From NCBI RefSeq assembly GCF_001012815.1, contig NZ_JYJP01000055.1, positions 1-64,000 of the forward strand: a DNA stretch of 64,000 nucleotides, written 5' to 3'. A program made the translations under genes and the position numbers. Below are positions 12,832-23,474 of the stretch, one piece after another. This DNA comes from Vibrio mexicanus (GTDB taxonomy: Bacteria; Pseudomonadota; Gammaproteobacteria; Enterobacterales; Vibrionaceae). Position 1 is the stretch's first letter; the number at the start of each line of letters is the position of its first letter. Below the pieces are notes generated by a model. The model saw nothing but the letters and a program-made list of their open reading frames with translations, was not told the origin of the DNA and made no database searches.

Positions 12832-13301
12832 ATGCCAAAACGTAAAGCTCGCTATGAAGAGTTGTTTGAAGATGTGGTGGAAACACTAAAAAACAGCCCT
12901 GATGAAGTGAATAATGTACTCGAAACCTCGGGGCGGGTAGTCGATGCTGCTAATGACATGACAAAAGATGAGTTGTCGCTCATTTCGGCCTATGTTAAGT
13001 CCGATCTCAGAGAGTTTTCTGAGAGCTATGAAGAGGGTAAAAGTAGCCCATTTTATCTGATGATTGCCGATTCTATCTGGCAAGGTTTATTGGACATTAC
13101 AGATAGAACCAAAGTGGAATGGGTAGAGTTGTTCGAAGATTTAGAGCACCAAGCTTATATCAAGCCGGAGAGGTGATTGGCTTGGGGATTTTGGTGTGTG
13201 ATGAGTGTGGGCATCAAACCGAGTACAACCATCCAACCACGATAATTCCGTGTACGCATTGTGGTAGCAAAGGCTTTAGTCGTAAGCCACTGAAGCCATA
13301 A
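12832..13301 (+). CDS. ybeL: Zinc-ribbon protein YbeL, DUF1451 family (frame broken near 13155)
   Basis: Small cytoplasmic protein with a helical N-terminal half and a C-terminal zinc ribbon made of CDECG and CTHCG pairs. Its function is unknown. The chosen start is the ATG at 12832 (PKRKARYEELFED), which has a strong GGAGGG ribosome-binding site at about 12818-12823; a longer upstream reading lacks one. The frame breaks at about 13155. One added T in AAGCTTATA joins the N-terminal part to YQAGEVIGLG and the zinc ribbon, giving 156 residues, the normal length. It is divergent from leuS. Confidence 0.88.
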
Positions 13302-13323
13302 AGAGATATGCGACATTTAGAAT

Positions 13324-13353
13324 AAAAAAGCGCACCTCAACAGGTGCGCTTTT
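13324..13353. terminator. Bidirectional terminator between ybeL and lnt
   Basis: Stem AAAAAGCGCACCT/AGGTGCGCTTTT with a CAAC loop, T-rich on both strands. It lies between the converging ends of ybeL (+) and lnt (-). Confidence 0.85.
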
Positions 13354-13356
13354 CGA

Positions 13357-14868
13357 TCAGTTACGCTTTAGGCGCCAACAAAGCAATAAGCTTAGCAAGA
13401 CCCATACATAAAGCGGCCATGAGCCGAAAGAACGATAAGGCGTACTTCCTGTCGTAGAAACGAGCTCTGCAGTAAGAACGGCCGTCTCAAACTGAGGAAC
13501 GCTCTCTATAATCTTACCCTTATGATCTGTGACTGCAGTTACACCGTTGTTTGTCGAACGAATCACCGGCTTACCCAGTTCGAGCGCACGCATTTGAGCG
13601 ATTTCCATATGTTGCAGAGGCCCGATAGAGCGCCCAAACCAAGCGTCGTTAGATAGAGTCAGAATGAAGTCTGTGTCGTCGGTGATGTTTTGCCTAACTT
13701 GCTCATTGAAAATGATTTCGTAACATAATGCTGGTGCCATATGGCGACCGTTTGCAATGATGTTTGGTTGAACATAGTCACCGCGACTGAATGAAGACAT
13801 CGGCAGATTAAAGAACGGAGCTAAAGGTCTAAGAATGTCTTCAAATGGGACAAACTCTCCGAAAGGTAATAAATGGTGTTTATGGTAGCGCTCACTTGGG
13901 TCGTACTCATATTCACCATAAGGTGTTACCCCCAATGCCAGAACACTATTATAAAACTGACGGTCTTCTCCCTGATTGACGACACCAGTGATGATGGCAC
14001 TTTCGTTCTCTTTGGCGCTAGCATCGAGGTTGCGCAAGAAGGAGGAAATTTCGAACTCGAAAGCGGGAATTGCGGCTTCAGGCCATACCACAACATCCGC
14101 ATCCCAGTTTTCACGGCTGAGCTCGGTGTATTTCATAATGGTTGGCCAGCGTTCGCTCGGCAGCCATTTTTTAGCCTGATCTATGTTGCCTTGAATGAGA
14201 GCGACTTTGGTTGTGCTGTCTGAATTTGGCGTTACCCAATCTATATTGCGGACACCAAAACCAAAACTGATAAGGACTGTTGGAATCAGGAACAGCTGGT
14301 AGCGTTTGTTTAAGATTGCGTAGGCCGCGGCACCTGAGCAAAGTAGCAGAGTGAGGGTAATTAACTCAACGCCTCCGATTGGAGCGAATGAACCAAGTGG
14401 TGATTCAATTTGGCTATAGCCCAACCATAGCCATGGGAAACCCGTCATCACCCAGCCGCGGAGCCAGTCGCTGATCAGCCAAAGAGCAGGGCCAGCGAAT
14501 AAAAATCTAGACAGCGTATTGCTTGGGGTAAACTTGTTGAGAGTAAATGCAAATAACGCAGGATAAATTGCAAGATATGCAATGAGTAGTGCCATTAGAA
14601 ATACATTGGCAGCGAGTGGCATACCACCAAAGCCAGCAATGCTGACGTATACCCAACTGATGCCTGTTGCAAACTGACCTAATCCCCAAAAATAACCAAT
14701 GACGGCGGCTTGTTTGGGAGTTTGATTGCTTAATAGCAGTAGTAGCAACAGAGGGCTAAAAATGGCAATAGGCCAGATTTGATAGGGTGCAAATGCTAAT
14801 GTTGTGGATGCGCCAACAAAAACGGCCGCAAGCGGCCGCATTAGGCGATGAGTAAATAATTTATTCAT
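13357..14868 (-). CDS. lnt: Apolipoprotein N-acyltransferase Lnt
   Basis: Inner-membrane enzyme adding the third acyl chain to lipoproteins. The first 210 residues form six or more membrane helices; a periplasmic nitrilase-type domain follows. The catalytic triad is visible as Glu in [10 protein letters not shown], a Lys in the central section and Cys in ALCYEIIF. A final membrane helix closes the protein (503 residues). It follows corC on the minus strand, the usual corC-lnt pair. Confidence 0.96.
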   Translation of the reverse strand: MNKLFTHRLMRPLAAVFVGASTTLAFAPYQIWPIAIFSPLLLLLLLSNQTPKQAAVIGYFWGLGQFATGISWVYVSIAGFGGMPLAANVFLMALLIAYLAIYPALFAFTLNKFTPSNTLSRFLFAGPALWLISDWLRGWVMTGFPWLWLGYSQIESPLGSFAPIGGVELITLTLLLCSGAAAYAILNKRYQLFLIPTVLISFGFGVRNIDWVTPNSDSTTKVALIQGNIDQAKKWLPSERWPTIMKYTELSRENWDADVVVWPEAAIPAFEFEISSFLRNLDASAKENESAIITGVVNQGEDRQFYNSVLALGVTPYGEYEYDPSERYHKHHLLPFGEFVPFEDILRPLAPFFNLPMSSFSRGDYVQPNIIANGRHMAPALCYEIIFNEQVRQNITDDTDFILTLSNDAWFGRSIGPLQHMEIAQMRALELGKPVIRSTNNGVTAVTDHKGKIIESVPQFETAVLTAELVSTTGSTPYRSFGSWPLYVWVLLSLLLCWRLKRN

Positions 14869-14916
14869 CTTTATCGTCGTGCTTTATCGTAATGTAAGCG
14901 CCTTAAAGGCGAAGCG

Positions 14917-15816
14917 TTACTCTTCAGTGGTTTCTGGTTGTGGTTGTTCATCAGGGATGGTGACCTGAAGTTGAACCACGCGACGGTTATCAGCCGCCGT
15001 AACCTTAAAGCTATAACCGGAAATTTCCACTACTTCCCCGCGTGAAGGTAAGTGACCGAAAGCTGTCATTACCAATCCGCCGACAGTATCCACCTCTTCA
15101 TCACTAAACTCACAACCGAAGGTGTTATTGAACTCTTCGATGGTGGTCAATGCTTTGACTGCAAAGGTGTGTTTGCTGAGTTTGCGAATATCGAGTTCTT
15201 CTTCATCGTCAAACTCATCTTCAATCTCACCCACAATCTCTTCTAAGATATCTTCGATAGTGACCAAGCCCGAAACACCGCCAAATTCATCAACTACAAT
15301 GGCCATGTGGTAGCGCTCTTCGCGGAACTCTTTCAACAAGCGATCAACACGCTTACTTTCTGGAACCACAACTGCTGGACGGATAACTTCTTCAATATCG
15401 AAAGGCGCACTGTCTGAGCCTAAGTATCTAAGTAGGTCCTTCGCTAATAGAATGCCTTCAACATGGTCTTTGTCTTCACTGATCACTGGGTAGCGAGAGT
15501 GTTGAGCATCGGTCAATAGTGCAACGAGAGTATCTAAATCATCGGTGCGCTCTACCGTAACCATTTGCGAGCGCGGTAGCATGATGTCTCTTACGCGCTG
15601 CTCTGAAATTTCCATAACACCCTCGAGCATATCTCGAGTGTCGTGGTCAATTAGGTCGTTAACTTCGGAGTCACGGATGACATCCACAAGTTCTTGTCTG
15701 TCTTTAGGTTCCCCTTGGAACAGTTGACCTAGGCGTTCAAAGAAGGACTTTCTACTCGGACCTTCTGACTTTTCCTTCTTACCTTCCGGTGAAGAGGGCG
15801 AATTATCTTCGTTCAT
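14917..15816 (-). CDS. corC: CorC/YbeX family CBS-domain protein
   Basis: Cytoplasmic protein linked to magnesium and cobalt handling; YbeX also affects ribosome metabolism in E. coli. It contains a CBS pair (about residues 70-185) and a C-terminal CorC/HlyC transporter-associated domain (about 200-285) ending in an acidic tail. I place the start at ATG 15816 ([12 protein letters not shown]), where homologues begin and where AGAG-type Shine-Dalgarno bases precede. An in-frame extension to 15876 looks non-coding. It sits between ybeY and lnt. Confidence 0.93.
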   Translation of the reverse strand: MNEDNSPSSPEGKKEKSEGPSRKSFFERLGQLFQGEPKDRQELVDVIRDSEVNDLIDHDTRDMLEGVMEISEQRVRDIMLPRSQMVTVERTDDLDTLVALLTDAQHSRYPVISEDKDHVEGILLAKDLLRYLGSDSAPFDIEEVIRPAVVVPESKRVDRLLKEFREERYHMAIVVDEFGGVSGLVTIEDILEEIVGEIEDEFDDEEELDIRKLSKHTFAVKALTTIEEFNNTFGCEFSDEEVDTVGGLVMTAFGHLPSRGEVVEISGYSFKVTAADNRRVVQLQVTIPDEQPQPETTEE

Positions 15817-15896
15817 TGCTTCTCTATTAAGTAACGCTATCAAATGTGTGATAGCACACATTAGGGAAGTGAGCATTTACTTAGCTCACTATGGCC

Positions 15897-16358
15897 CTAT
15901 TTCTCAGCAATGTAGGGGTCTTCAAACCCTAACTCTTGCATGATTTCGGTTTCGAGTGACTCCATCTCTTCAGCTTCGTCATCGTCGATATGATCATAAC
16001 CTAGCAGATGCAGGCTACCATGTACAACCATATGCGCCCAGTGCGCTATTACGGGTTTAGATTGATCTTGTGCTTCTTGTTCAACCACTTGGCGACAGAT
16101 GATGAGGTCGCCAAGAAGATCAATCTCCATTCCTGGTGGAGCTTCGAAAGGGAAAGACAGCACATTAGTTGGCTTGTCTTTACCTCGATACTCATGATTT
16201 AGCTGGTGGCTTTCTTCGGTATCGACGATGCGTACAGTAAGCTCAGCTTGAGGCTGGAACTTACTGATAGTGACATCTAGCCAGCGCTGCATATCGGACT
16301 CAATAGGTAACCCATTGTTGTCTTCGACTGCAAGTTGTAGATCGAGTTCAATTGCCAT
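15897..16358 (-). CDS. ybeY: Endoribonuclease YbeY (rRNA maturation factor)
   Basis: Metal-dependent endoribonuclease for 16S rRNA 3' end maturation and ribosome quality control. The zinc-binding signature [11 protein letters not shown] is complete at about residues 113-123, and the conserved [14 protein letters not shown] block is near 59-72. The protein has 153 residues, as expected. It begins six bases after phoH/ybeZ ends, so the two are translated from one message with corC and lnt. Confidence 0.96.
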   Translation of the reverse strand: MAIELDLQLAVEDNNGLPIESDMQRWLDVTISKFQPQAELTVRIVDTEESHQLNHEYRGKDKPTNVLSFPFEAPPGMEIDLLGDLIICRQVVEQEAQDQSKPVIAHWAHMVVHGSLHLLGYDHIDDDEAEEMESLETEIMQELGFEDPYIAEK

Positions 16359-16364
16359 GGAGGA

Positions 16365-17435
16365 TTATTCCTTGTCGCTGCTTTCGGCTGCGAGTTTTGC
16401 TTCTCTCTCTTCGCGGCGACGTTTCTCAATTGCTTTGCGTTCTTTTTGGTCTTGCGCTTCCCATTTCTCGTAGGCATTTACGATGCGAGCCACGACAGGG
16501 TGACGCACAACGTCGTCAGACTGGAAGAAGTTAAAGCTGATTTCATCGACTTCGCTCAATACTTCAATGGCATGGCGAAGACCTGATTTTGCCCCACGAG
16601 GCAAGTCAATCTGGGTGATATCACCAGTGATGACCGCGCGTGAGTTAAAGCCAATACGGGTTAAGAACATCTTCATCTGCTCGACGGTCGTGTTCTGACT
16701 TTCGTCGAGAATGATAAAGGCATCATTGAGTGTACGGCCGCGCATATAAGCAAGTGGTGCCACTTCAATAACGTTACGCTCAATCAGTTTCTCCACGCGC
16801 TCAAAGCCCAGCATCTCAAATAAGGCGTCGTATAGAGGTCGTAAGTATGGGTCGACTTTTTGACTCAAATCACCTGGCAAGAAACCGAGTTTTTCACCTG
16901 CTTCTACCGCAGGGCGAGTTAATAGAATTCGGCGAATCTCTTGGCGTTCGAGTGCGTCAACGGCTGCAGCTACGGCTAAGTACGTTTTACCAGTACCAGC
17001 AGGGCCAATACCAAAGCTGATGTCATGAGTCACCATATTCATCAGGTACTGACCTTGATTAGGTGTACGTGGTTTGATGACACCTTTTTTGGTTTTGATG
17101 AAGACCTCTTTACCATGCTCAATACTGGATTCGAGATTTTGCTCAAGGACACCGGTTTCTTTAATCGCTAGGTGGATCATCTCTGGTTCAATGTCAGGGA
17201 TATTGCCGCGAATAGGCGCAGTGTTTACGTAAAGCGTTTTTAGGATTTCGAGTGCAGCAGCAGAAGTGTGCGGTTTACCAACGATGGTAAAGAAGTTACC
17301 TCGGTAACTGATTTCGACACCTAAACGGCGCTCTAAATGCTTGATATTGTCGTCGAAAGGGCCACATAGACTGGCAAGACGGCGGTTGTCGGATGGTTCT
17401 AAATCTATTTCTAGGGTTACAATTTTTGTGCTCAA
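16365..17435 (-). CDS. ybeZ: PhoH-like ATPase YbeZ
   Basis: PhoH-family NTPase, partner of YbeY in ribosome metabolism. The Walker A motif GPAGTGKT and the Walker B segment FIILDESQN are clear. The N-terminal nucleic-acid-binding region is STKIVTLEIDLEPSDN. No ATG occurs near the conserved N-terminus. The best start is TTG at 17435, with TGAGG a few bases upstream, giving 356 residues. Another TTG at 17480 lies inside a hairpin and would add 15 poorly conserved residues. The C-terminal 30 residues are highly charged. Confidence 0.92.
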   Translation of the reverse strand: MSTKIVTLEIDLEPSDNRRLASLCGPFDDNIKHLERRLGVEISYRGNFFTIVGKPHTSAAALEILKTLYVNTAPIRGNIPDIEPEMIHLAIKETGVLEQNLESSIEHGKEVFIKTKKGVIKPRTPNQGQYLMNMVTHDISFGIGPAGTGKTYLAVAAAVDALERQEIRRILLTRPAVEAGEKLGFLPGDLSQKVDPYLRPLYDALFEMLGFERVEKLIERNVIEVAPLAYMRGRTLNDAFIILDESQNTTVEQMKMFLTRIGFNSRAVITGDITQIDLPRGAKSGLRHAIEVLSEVDEISFNFFQSDDVVRHPVVARIVNAYEKWEAQDQKERKAIEKRRREEREAKLAAESSDKE

Positions 17436-17452
17436 AGTAGCCTCACATTTGT

Positions 17453-17478
17453 GGGGACTCGATTTGGGCCGAGTCCCC
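17453..17478 (-). other. Leader hairpin before ybeZ
   Basis: Perfect nine-pair inverted repeat GGGGACTCG/CGAGTCCCC (17453-17461 and 17470-17478) with an eight-base loop between miaB and the ybeZ start. No T run follows, so it is not a classical terminator. It could mark an RNA processing site or shield the upstream TTG. Confidence 0.7.
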
Positions 17479-17529
17479 AATGATTCATTTACTTTACTAA
17501 GATGGTTACTCAGTAAAGTAATTTCAAGC

Positions 17530-18954
17530 TTAAGGCGTAAATGTTGCTACACCTAGCTCATCTTCGCGTTTAGTTTTCGCCATCATTTGAGTTGGCGAAA
17601 TGACGCTGCGAAGATCCATGTCTTTTTCAGTACGAACGAGCTCACCACGTAGTGAGTTAGCAAACACGTCAGTGATCTTCACGTCTACGAACTGACCGAT
17701 AAGGTCTGCGCTGCCCTCAAAGTTAACGACGCGGTTGTTCTCAGTACGGGCGCGAAGCTCCATCAGGTTCTTCTTAGATGGACCTTCAACTAGTACGCGT
17801 TGCTCGGTATCTAGCATTAGGCGTGAGTAACGCATCGCTTGCGAGTTCACCACTTGTTGCAGTTCATATAGGCGCTCTTTCTTGGTTTGCTCAGAAAGGT
17901 CACATGGGTAGTCTGCGGCTGGCGTGCCTGGACGAGGCGAGAAGATGAAGCTAAAGCTCATGTCGAAATCAACATCTTTGATCAGCTTCATCGTTGCCTG
18001 ATGGTCCATATCTGTTTCACCTGGGAAACCTACGATAAAGTCAGAGCTGATTTGAATATCAGGGCGCGCTTTACGTAGTTTACGAATGATCGACTTGTAC
18101 TCGATGCCAGTGTGAGGACGCTTCATCATAGTTAGGATGCGATCACTACCGCTTTGCACTGGCAGGTGCAGGAAGCTAACAAGCTCAGGTGTATCTTCGT
18201 AAACAGCGATGATGTCGTCAGTAAATTCAAGCGGGTGGCTGGTTGTGAATCGAATACGATCGATACCATCAATAGAAGCCACTAGGCGCAGAAGTTCTGC
18301 AAATGAACAGATCTCACCGTCATGCATTGGGCCACGATACGCGTTTACATTTTGGCCTAATAGGTTTACTTCACGCACACCTTGATCAGCAAGTTGAGCG
18401 ATTTCAAATAGTACGTCATCCATCGGACGGCTAACTTCTTCACCACGAGTATAAGGTACTACGCAGTACGTACAGTACTTAGAACAGCCTTCCATGATAG
18501 AAACGAATGCGGTTGCACCTTCTGCGCGAGGTTCTGGCAGACGGTCAAACTTTTCGATCTCAGGGAAAGAGATATCCATCACTGGTGCATCATCGTTTTG
18601 AGATTGTTTGATCATCTCTGGTAGACGGTGCAGTGTCTGTGGGCCAAAGATAACGTCAACAAATGGTGCGCGTTCACGAATATGGTCGCCTTCTTGAGTC
18701 GCAACACAGCCGCCAACACCAATCACCACACCTTCTTTTTTATCTTTTAGCGTTTTCCAACGACCAAGCTGGTGGAAGACTTTTTCTTGCGCCTTCTCAC
18801 GAATGGAACAGGTATTGAGTAGGAGTACATCTGCCTCTTCAGGATCTTCTGTTAGTTCGAAGCCGTTTGCGGCATTGAGTAGGTCAGCCATTTTTGATGA
18901 ATCGTATTCGTTCATCTGGCAACCCCAAGTTTTAATTAATAGTTTCTTACTCAT
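17530..18954 (-). CDS. miaB: tRNA-2-methylthio-N6-dimethylallyladenosine synthase MiaB
   Basis: Radical-SAM methylthiotransferase acting on i6A37 of tRNA. The N-terminal domain carries Cys12, Cys49 and Cys83 for the auxiliary cluster. The radical-SAM triad is Cys157, Cys161 and Cys164 (GCSKYCTYC). A C-terminal TRAM domain binds tRNA. The protein has 474 residues, the normal length. It is the first gene of a probable miaB-ybeZ-ybeY-corC-lnt transcript and is divergent from the ubiF-like gene. Confidence 0.97.
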   Translation of the reverse strand: MSKKLLIKTWGCQMNEYDSSKMADLLNAANGFELTEDPEEADVLLLNTCSIREKAQEKVFHQLGRWKTLKDKKEGVVIGVGGCVATQEGDHIRERAPFVDVIFGPQTLHRLPEMIKQSQNDDAPVMDISFPEIEKFDRLPEPRAEGATAFVSIMEGCSKYCTYCVVPYTRGEEVSRPMDDVLFEIAQLADQGVREVNLLGQNVNAYRGPMHDGEICSFAELLRLVASIDGIDRIRFTTSHPLEFTDDIIAVYEDTPELVSFLHLPVQSGSDRILTMMKRPHTGIEYKSIIRKLRKARPDIQISSDFIVGFPGETDMDHQATMKLIKDVDFDMSFSFIFSPRPGTPAADYPCDLSEQTKKERLYELQQVVNSQAMRYSRLMLDTEQRVLVEGPSKKNLMELRARTENNRVVNFEGSADLIGQFVDVKITDVFANSLRGELVRTEKDMDLRSVISPTQMMAKTKREDELGVATFTP

Positions 18955-19184
18955 TTCTGTTCGCTCGATCGTTAGTTTAAATTAAGGGAGCAAATGCCCA
19001 GTGTATCTTCGTCTGGAGACAATAAAATAAGCTCCAGTTCGGCAAGCGGCGTATTGTACTGCTTTCGATACAGGCTGACTAGTCCTAGGCCTGTCAATTA
19101 TTTGAGGCGACTTTTTGATTACATTCGAGGGTGAAGAACGTACAATCGAAATGGCAGAAAATTCAAAATGGTAGAGTTGTAATA

Positions 19185-20335
19185 ATGAAAGTGTTTGATG
19201 TTGCGATTGTTGGTGGTGGCATGGTGGGCGCGGCGGCGGCCGTCGGTCTGGCCAAGCTTGGTAAGCAAGTTGCCTTATAGAAGGCGCTGAGCCGATGGCG
19301 TTTGAATCCAACCAACCGATGGATATTCGCGTTTCTGCTATTTCACACCAATCCGTTGAACTCTTAAATGATTTAGGCGCTTGGCAAGACATACAAGCGA
19401 TGCGCGTTTGCCCGTATAAACGGCTCGAAACGTGGGAGCATCCTGAGTGCCGTACTCGCTTTCATTCAGACTCTTTGGGCTTAGAACAGTTGGGCTTTAT
19501 TGTTGAAAACCGATTGGTGCAACTAGGGTTGTGGAATCAGTTCTCTCAGTTCGACGAGATAGCGCTTTTCTGCCCAGACAGTCTAGCGCACATCGAACTC
19601 GGTGACCTGCCACTTCTTCATCTATCTTCGGGCCAACAGATCCAAGCTCAATGGGTGATAGGTGCTGATGGTGCAAACTCGAAAGTTCGTGATTTAGCTG
19701 GAATTGGTATTACCGCTTGGGACTACAGGCAGTATTGCATGCTAGTGAATGTTGAAACTGAACTACCGCAACAAGACATTACCTGGCAGCAGTTCTTCCC
19801 ATCGGGTCCTCGCTCATTCTTACCTTTATGTGGAAATCAGGGGTCATTAGTTTGGTATGACAAACCACAGCGTATAAGGCAGTTGTTAGCCAAGACGCCA
19901 AAGCAGCTCGAAAACGAAGTTCACTCGTATTTCCCAAGTGAGCTCGGGCAAGTCAAAGTGCTTCAATCTGGTGCTTTTCCTCTGACTCGCCGCCATGCAC
20001 AAAGCTATTCAAACAATCGTTGTATTTTGATGGGAGATTCAGCTCATACGATTAATCCACTTGCAGGGCAGGGAGTGAACCTAGGCTTTAAAGATGTCGC
20101 CAAATTTATTGAGTTAGTGGCAGAGAGTGGTTGCATCAACGATTCAGTTCTCGCGCAGTATGAAAGTCAGCGTAAACGTGACAATTTGCTCATGCAGTCG
20201 GGTATGGATGTATTCTATAAGGGTTTCAGCAATGACTTATTGCCACTAAAGATTGCTCGTAATGCTGCTTTGAAGATTGCAGATAAAGCAGGCCCTCTTA
20301 AAGAGAAAGTACTTAAGTACGCACTCGGCTTGTAA
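19185..20335 (+). CDS. ubiF: Ubiquinone biosynthesis FAD-dependent hydroxylase, UbiF type (frame broken near 19277)
   Basis: FAD monooxygenase of the UbiH/UbiF/VisC family, probably hydroxylating 2-octaprenyl-3-methyl-6-methoxy-1,4-benzoquinol in ubiquinone synthesis. The dinucleotide-binding motif GGGMVGAAAAVGLAKLG follows the ATG at 19185, and the second FAD motif GDSAHTINPLAGQGVNLGF is near residues 280-298. Between them a stop appears at TTATAG (about 19277). One added base joins KQVAL to IEGAEP and gives 383 residues. The family is certain; assignment as UbiF rather than UbiH or UbiI rests on position after miaB and overall similarity. Confidence 0.87.
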
Positions 20336-20386
20336 CTAGAGACTTGTTAGTTCAAAGCAAGTGATTAGGGGCAAACATTCAGGCAT

Positions 20387-20417
20387 AAAAAAACGCAGCC
20401 AATTGGCTGCGTTTTTT
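20387..20417. terminator. Bidirectional terminator between ubiF and crr
   Basis: Long stem with ACGCAGCC/GGCTGCGT at its core, flanked by A and T runs on both sides, AATT loop. It serves the converging ubiF (+) and crr (-) genes. Confidence 0.88.
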
Positions 20418-20439
20418 GTTCTTATTGTAAGTAAGTGGA

Positions 20440-20949
20440 TTACTTAGTTACACGTAGAACTGGAGTTTCACCAACATTTACAGAACCAGAAAGCTTGTTC
20501 AGCTCTTTGATTTCGTCCATGTTAGAGATAACAACTGGAGTTAGAGTTGATTTTGCTTTCTCTTCTAGAAGCGCTAGATCGAACTCAATGATAGTGTCGC
20601 CAGCTTTAACTGATTGACCTTCTTCAGCGATACGCTTGAAGCCTTCGCCTTTTAGTTCAACTGTGTCGATACCGAAGTGAACGAAAAGCTCAACGCCGTC
20701 GTCAGACTCAATAGAGAAAGCGTGGTTTGTTTCGAAGATCTTACCGATTGTACCGCTTACAGGTGCAACCATTTTGTCACCAGCAGGTTTGATAGCGATA
20801 CCGTCACCAACGATTTTCTCAGCGAAAACAACATCTGGCACGTCTTCGATGTTTACGATTTCACCAGAAAGAGGTGCGATAATTTCGATTGCACCAGCAT
20901 CAGCGCTATCATCAGATACAAGCTTCTTAAGTTTGTCAAACAGACCCAT
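20440..20949 (-). CDS. crr: PTS glucose-specific EIIA component (EIIA-Glc)
   Basis: Soluble phosphocarrier that takes phosphate from HPr and passes it to glucose-type EIIB domains. It also controls adenylate cyclase and inducer exclusion. The phosphorylated His91 ([14 protein letters not shown]) and the supporting His76 ([10 protein letters not shown]) are both present in the 169-residue protein. It is the last gene of ptsHI-crr. It probably also phosphorylates the NagE of this window, which has no EIIA domain. Confidence 0.98.
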   Translation of the reverse strand: MGLFDKLKKLVSDDSADAGAIEIIAPLSGEIVNIEDVPDVVFAEKIVGDGIAIKPAGDKMVAPVSGTIGKIFETNHAFSIESDDGVELFVHFGIDTVELKGEGFKRIAEEGQSVKAGDTIIEFDLALLEEKAKSTLTPVVISNMDEIKELNKLSGSVNVGETPVLRVTK

Positions 20950-21009
20950 TGTGTCGTGCTCCTAACGTTTTAATTTAATTCTGTCGAATTATAGTATACC
21001 AATCTAACA

Positions 21010-21039
21010 AGATAGACGACTATTTTTAGCCGTCTATCT
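21010..21039 (-). other. Hairpin between ptsI and crr
   Basis: Perfect nine-pair inverted repeat AGATAGACG/CGTCTATCT (21010-21018 and 21031-21039) in the 105-base ptsI-crr gap. The minus-strand tail is only weakly T-rich, so it may attenuate or process the message rather than end it. Confidence 0.65.
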
Positions 21040-21054
21040 GTCTGGTCAGATTAA

Positions 21055-22779
21055 TTATTGTGTTTTTTCAGCGATGAATTTCTCTACAACTGCTTCAATC
21101 TCTGCAGCAGTTGGTAGTGAAAGTGCTTCTTCAGCCATTGCTTTCACTTCAGCGAAGTTAGAGTTGCGAATTACTTTCTTCACTTTAGGGATAGAGATAC
21201 CGCTCATTGAGAACTCATCTAGACCCATACCAAGAAGAAGTAGCGTTGCACGCTCATCACCTGCAAGCTCACCACACATACCAGTCCATTTACCTTCAGC
21301 GTGAGAAGCGTCGATAACTTGCTTAATCACCGTTAGTACAGCTGGAGATAGTGGGTTGTATAGGTGAGAAATCATCTCGTTACCACGGTCTACCGCTAGT
21401 GTGTATTGAGTAAGATCGTTAGTACCGATAGAGAAGAATGCAACTTCTTTCGCTAGGTGGTGCGCGATAGCTGCTGCTGCTGGAGTTTCAACCATTACAC
21501 CGATTTCGATGTTTTCGTCGAATGCATGACCTTCAGCACGAAGTTCTGCTTTGTACTCTTCGATTGCTTTCTTCAGTTCACGAATCTCTTCAACAGAGAT
21601 GATCATTGGGAACATGATGCGAAGTTTACCGTGTGCAGAAGCACGAAGGATACCGCGAAGCTGGTCACGAAGGATTTCACGACGGTCTAGACTGATACGT
21701 ACTGCGCGCCAGCCTAGGAATGGGTTCATTTCCTGTGGAAGATCCATGTATGGTAGATCTTTGTCACCACCGATATCCATAGTACGGATAATCACTGACT
21801 CGCCGTTCATTGCTTCAGCAACTTCTTTGTACGCTTGGTACTGCTCTTCTTCAGTAGGAAGTGCGTCACGGTCCATGAACAGGAACTCAGTACGGTACAG
21901 ACCAACGCCTTCACCGCCATTACGCAGGATACCGTCACAGTCTTTAACTGTACCGATGTTACCGCAAACTTCTACGCGGTGACCGTCTAGAGTCTCAGCG
22001 TGAAGATCTTTAAGCTTCGCCAGTTCTTCTTTTTCAGCTGCAAATGCTGCTTTAACCGCTTTCGCTTCTTCAAGTTCAGCTTCAGATGGATTGATAACAA
22101 TCTTGTTGTTCATCGCATCTAGGATAAGCATGTCACCGTTTTTCACTTGCTTAGTGATATCGTTAGTACCAACGATAGCTGGAAGCTCTAGTGAGCGTGC
22201 CATGATTGAAGTGTGAGAAGTACGGCCGCCGATGTCACAAGCAAAACCAAGTACGTAATCAAGGTTAATTTGTGCCGTTTCTGATGGCGTTAGGTCGTAA
22301 GCAACAAGGATAACTTCCTCGTCGATATCGCTTAGAGAAACGATGTTGATGCCAAGTGCGTTTTTAACAAAACGAGAGCCGATGTCACGGATGTCCGTTG
22401 CACGCTCTTTTAGGTACTCGTCATCAAGAGATTCTAGTGCTGATGCCTGCTCTTCAATCACAGTGTAGATTGCGTTGTCAGCGTGCATCTTGTCATTTTT
22501 GATTAGCGCTAGGATTTCTTCTTCTAGCTCTTCGTCTTCAAGAAGCATGATGTGACCTTCAAAGATCGCTTCTTTTTCTTCTCCGAACGTTTCAAGTGCT
22601 TTTTGCTTGATACCTTCTAGTTGAGCAGACGACTTGTTACGAGCGTCAAAGAAACGCTGAACTTCTGCTTCAACTTGGTCGTCAGAGATAGTTTGTGTAT
22701 TTAGTACAATTTCATCTTCTTGAAGTAGTAGTGCTTTACCAATAGCAATACCTGGAGATGCTAGGATACCTGAAATCAT
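21055..22779 (-). CDS. ptsI: PTS enzyme I (phosphoenolpyruvate-protein phosphotransferase)
   Basis: First enzyme of the phosphotransferase system; it takes phosphate from PEP and hands it to HPr. The active-site His189 lies in [13 protein letters not shown]. The PEP-binding C-terminal barrel includes the conserved [20 protein letters not shown] block ([17 protein letters not shown]) and MCGELAGD. The protein has 574 residues, typical. It lies between ptsH and crr, separated from each by a stable hairpin. Confidence 0.98.
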   Translation of the reverse strand: MISGILASPGIAIGKALLLQEDEIVLNTQTISDDQVEAEVQRFFDARNKSSAQLEGIKQKALETFGEEKEAIFEGHIMLLEDEELEEEILALIKNDKMHADNAIYTVIEEQASALESLDDEYLKERATDIRDIGSRFVKNALGINIVSLSDIDEEVILVAYDLTPSETAQINLDYVLGFACDIGGRTSHTSIMARSLELPAIVGTNDITKQVKNGDMLILDAMNNKIVINPSEAELEEAKAVKAAFAAEKEELAKLKDLHAETLDGHRVEVCGNIGTVKDCDGILRNGGEGVGLYRTEFLFMDRDALPTEEEQYQAYKEVAEAMNGESVIIRTMDIGGDKDLPYMDLPQEMNPFLGWRAVRISLDRREILRDQLRGILRASAHGKLRIMFPMIISVEEIRELKKAIEEYKAELRAEGHAFDENIEIGVMVETPAAAAIAHHLAKEVAFFSIGTNDLTQYTLAVDRGNEMISHLYNPLSPAVLTVIKQVIDASHAEGKWTGMCGELAGDERATLLLLGMGLDEFSMSGISIPKVKKVIRNSNFAEVKAMAEEALSLPTAAEIEAVVEKFIAEKTQ

Positions 22780-22868
22780 AGCCTTACCTTAAATTGGTCA
22801 ACTTTAAAACGGGAATAAAATGGGTGCGCTAACGATAACGTATAGCTTAAATTTCGTCCTATTTCGAA

Positions 22869-22899
22869 CAAAGCCATTTTGCTAGGCAAAATGGCTTTG
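22869..22899 (-). other. Fourteen-pair hairpin between ptsH and ptsI
   Basis: Perfect inverted repeat CAAAGCCATTTTGC/GCAAAATGGCTTTG with a three-base loop, 17 bases after the ptsH stop. The minus-strand sequence after it (TTCGAAATAGG) has no T run. It may be a partial terminator or a stabiliser that lets ptsH be expressed above ptsI. Confidence 0.75.
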
Positions 22900-22915
22900 A
22901 AAATAGGAGACCGGA

Positions 22916-23173
22916 TTAGTGTAGTTGATCCATTAGAGCAACTAGGTGGTCAACAGCTTGCTGAGCTTGAGGGCCTTCAGCAGAAATTGTTACTACAGTA
23001 CCTTTTACTAGGCCAAGAGTTTGTAGTTTGAACAGGCTCTTTGCGCTAGCGCTTTTACCGTTAGAAGTCACTGTGATGTCCGCGTCGAATGATTTTGCTT
23101 CTTTAACGAACTGTGCAGCTGGACGAGTGTGAAGACCGTTTTCTGCTGTGATTTCTACTTGCTTCTCGTACAT
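22916..23173 (-). CDS. ptsH: PTS phosphocarrier protein HPr
   Basis: Small phosphocarrier between enzyme I and the sugar-specific EIIA proteins. His15 is in [12 protein letters not shown], and the regulatory-site serine (Ser46) is in [14 protein letters not shown]. The protein has 85 residues. It heads the ptsH-ptsI-crr cluster. Its promoter should lie within the roughly 250 AT-rich bases between 23174 and the cysK terminator. Confidence 0.98.
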   Translation of the reverse strand: MYEKQVEITAENGLHTRPAAQFVKEAKSFDADITVTSNGKSASAKSLFKLQTLGLVKGTVVTISAEGPQAQQAVDHLVALMDQLH

Positions 23174-23421
23174 GTTGTATACCCCAATTGATTTATTTTT
23201 TGTTAGTTTCTTAACCAGATCAGCTTAACCGCTAATAGTGTGTTCTGCTAGCAGACCTACACTTTTTTCGTGTCAGAACTGATACTAAGTTAAATTTTTA
23301 TAGCATCGATTTCAATCTAAAGTTGAATATCGATACTACGATAATCCGTTTTCTGCTTCTTTTATTTTGAAGCTAAAAATAAAACAGTGCTGATATTACC
23401 AAAGGTGTGGCGAGGATCAAC
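23174..23421. other. ptsH upstream region
   Basis: About 250 AT-rich bases between the ptsH start and the cysK terminator. No convincing reading frame is visible. It must carry the pts promoter on the minus strand. I could not find a full TGTGA-N6-TCACA CRP site in it. Confidence 0.5.
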
Positions 23422-23449
23422 AAAAAAGCCCCTAAATGGGGCTTTTTTG
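23422..23449 (-). terminator. Rho-independent terminator of cysK
   Basis: Stem AAAAAAGCCCC/GGGGCTTTTTT around a short TAAAT loop, 25 bases beyond the cysK stop. It is T-rich on both strands. Confidence 0.9.
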
Positions 23450-23474
23450 GACGAAAAATTGATTTGACACCGTA

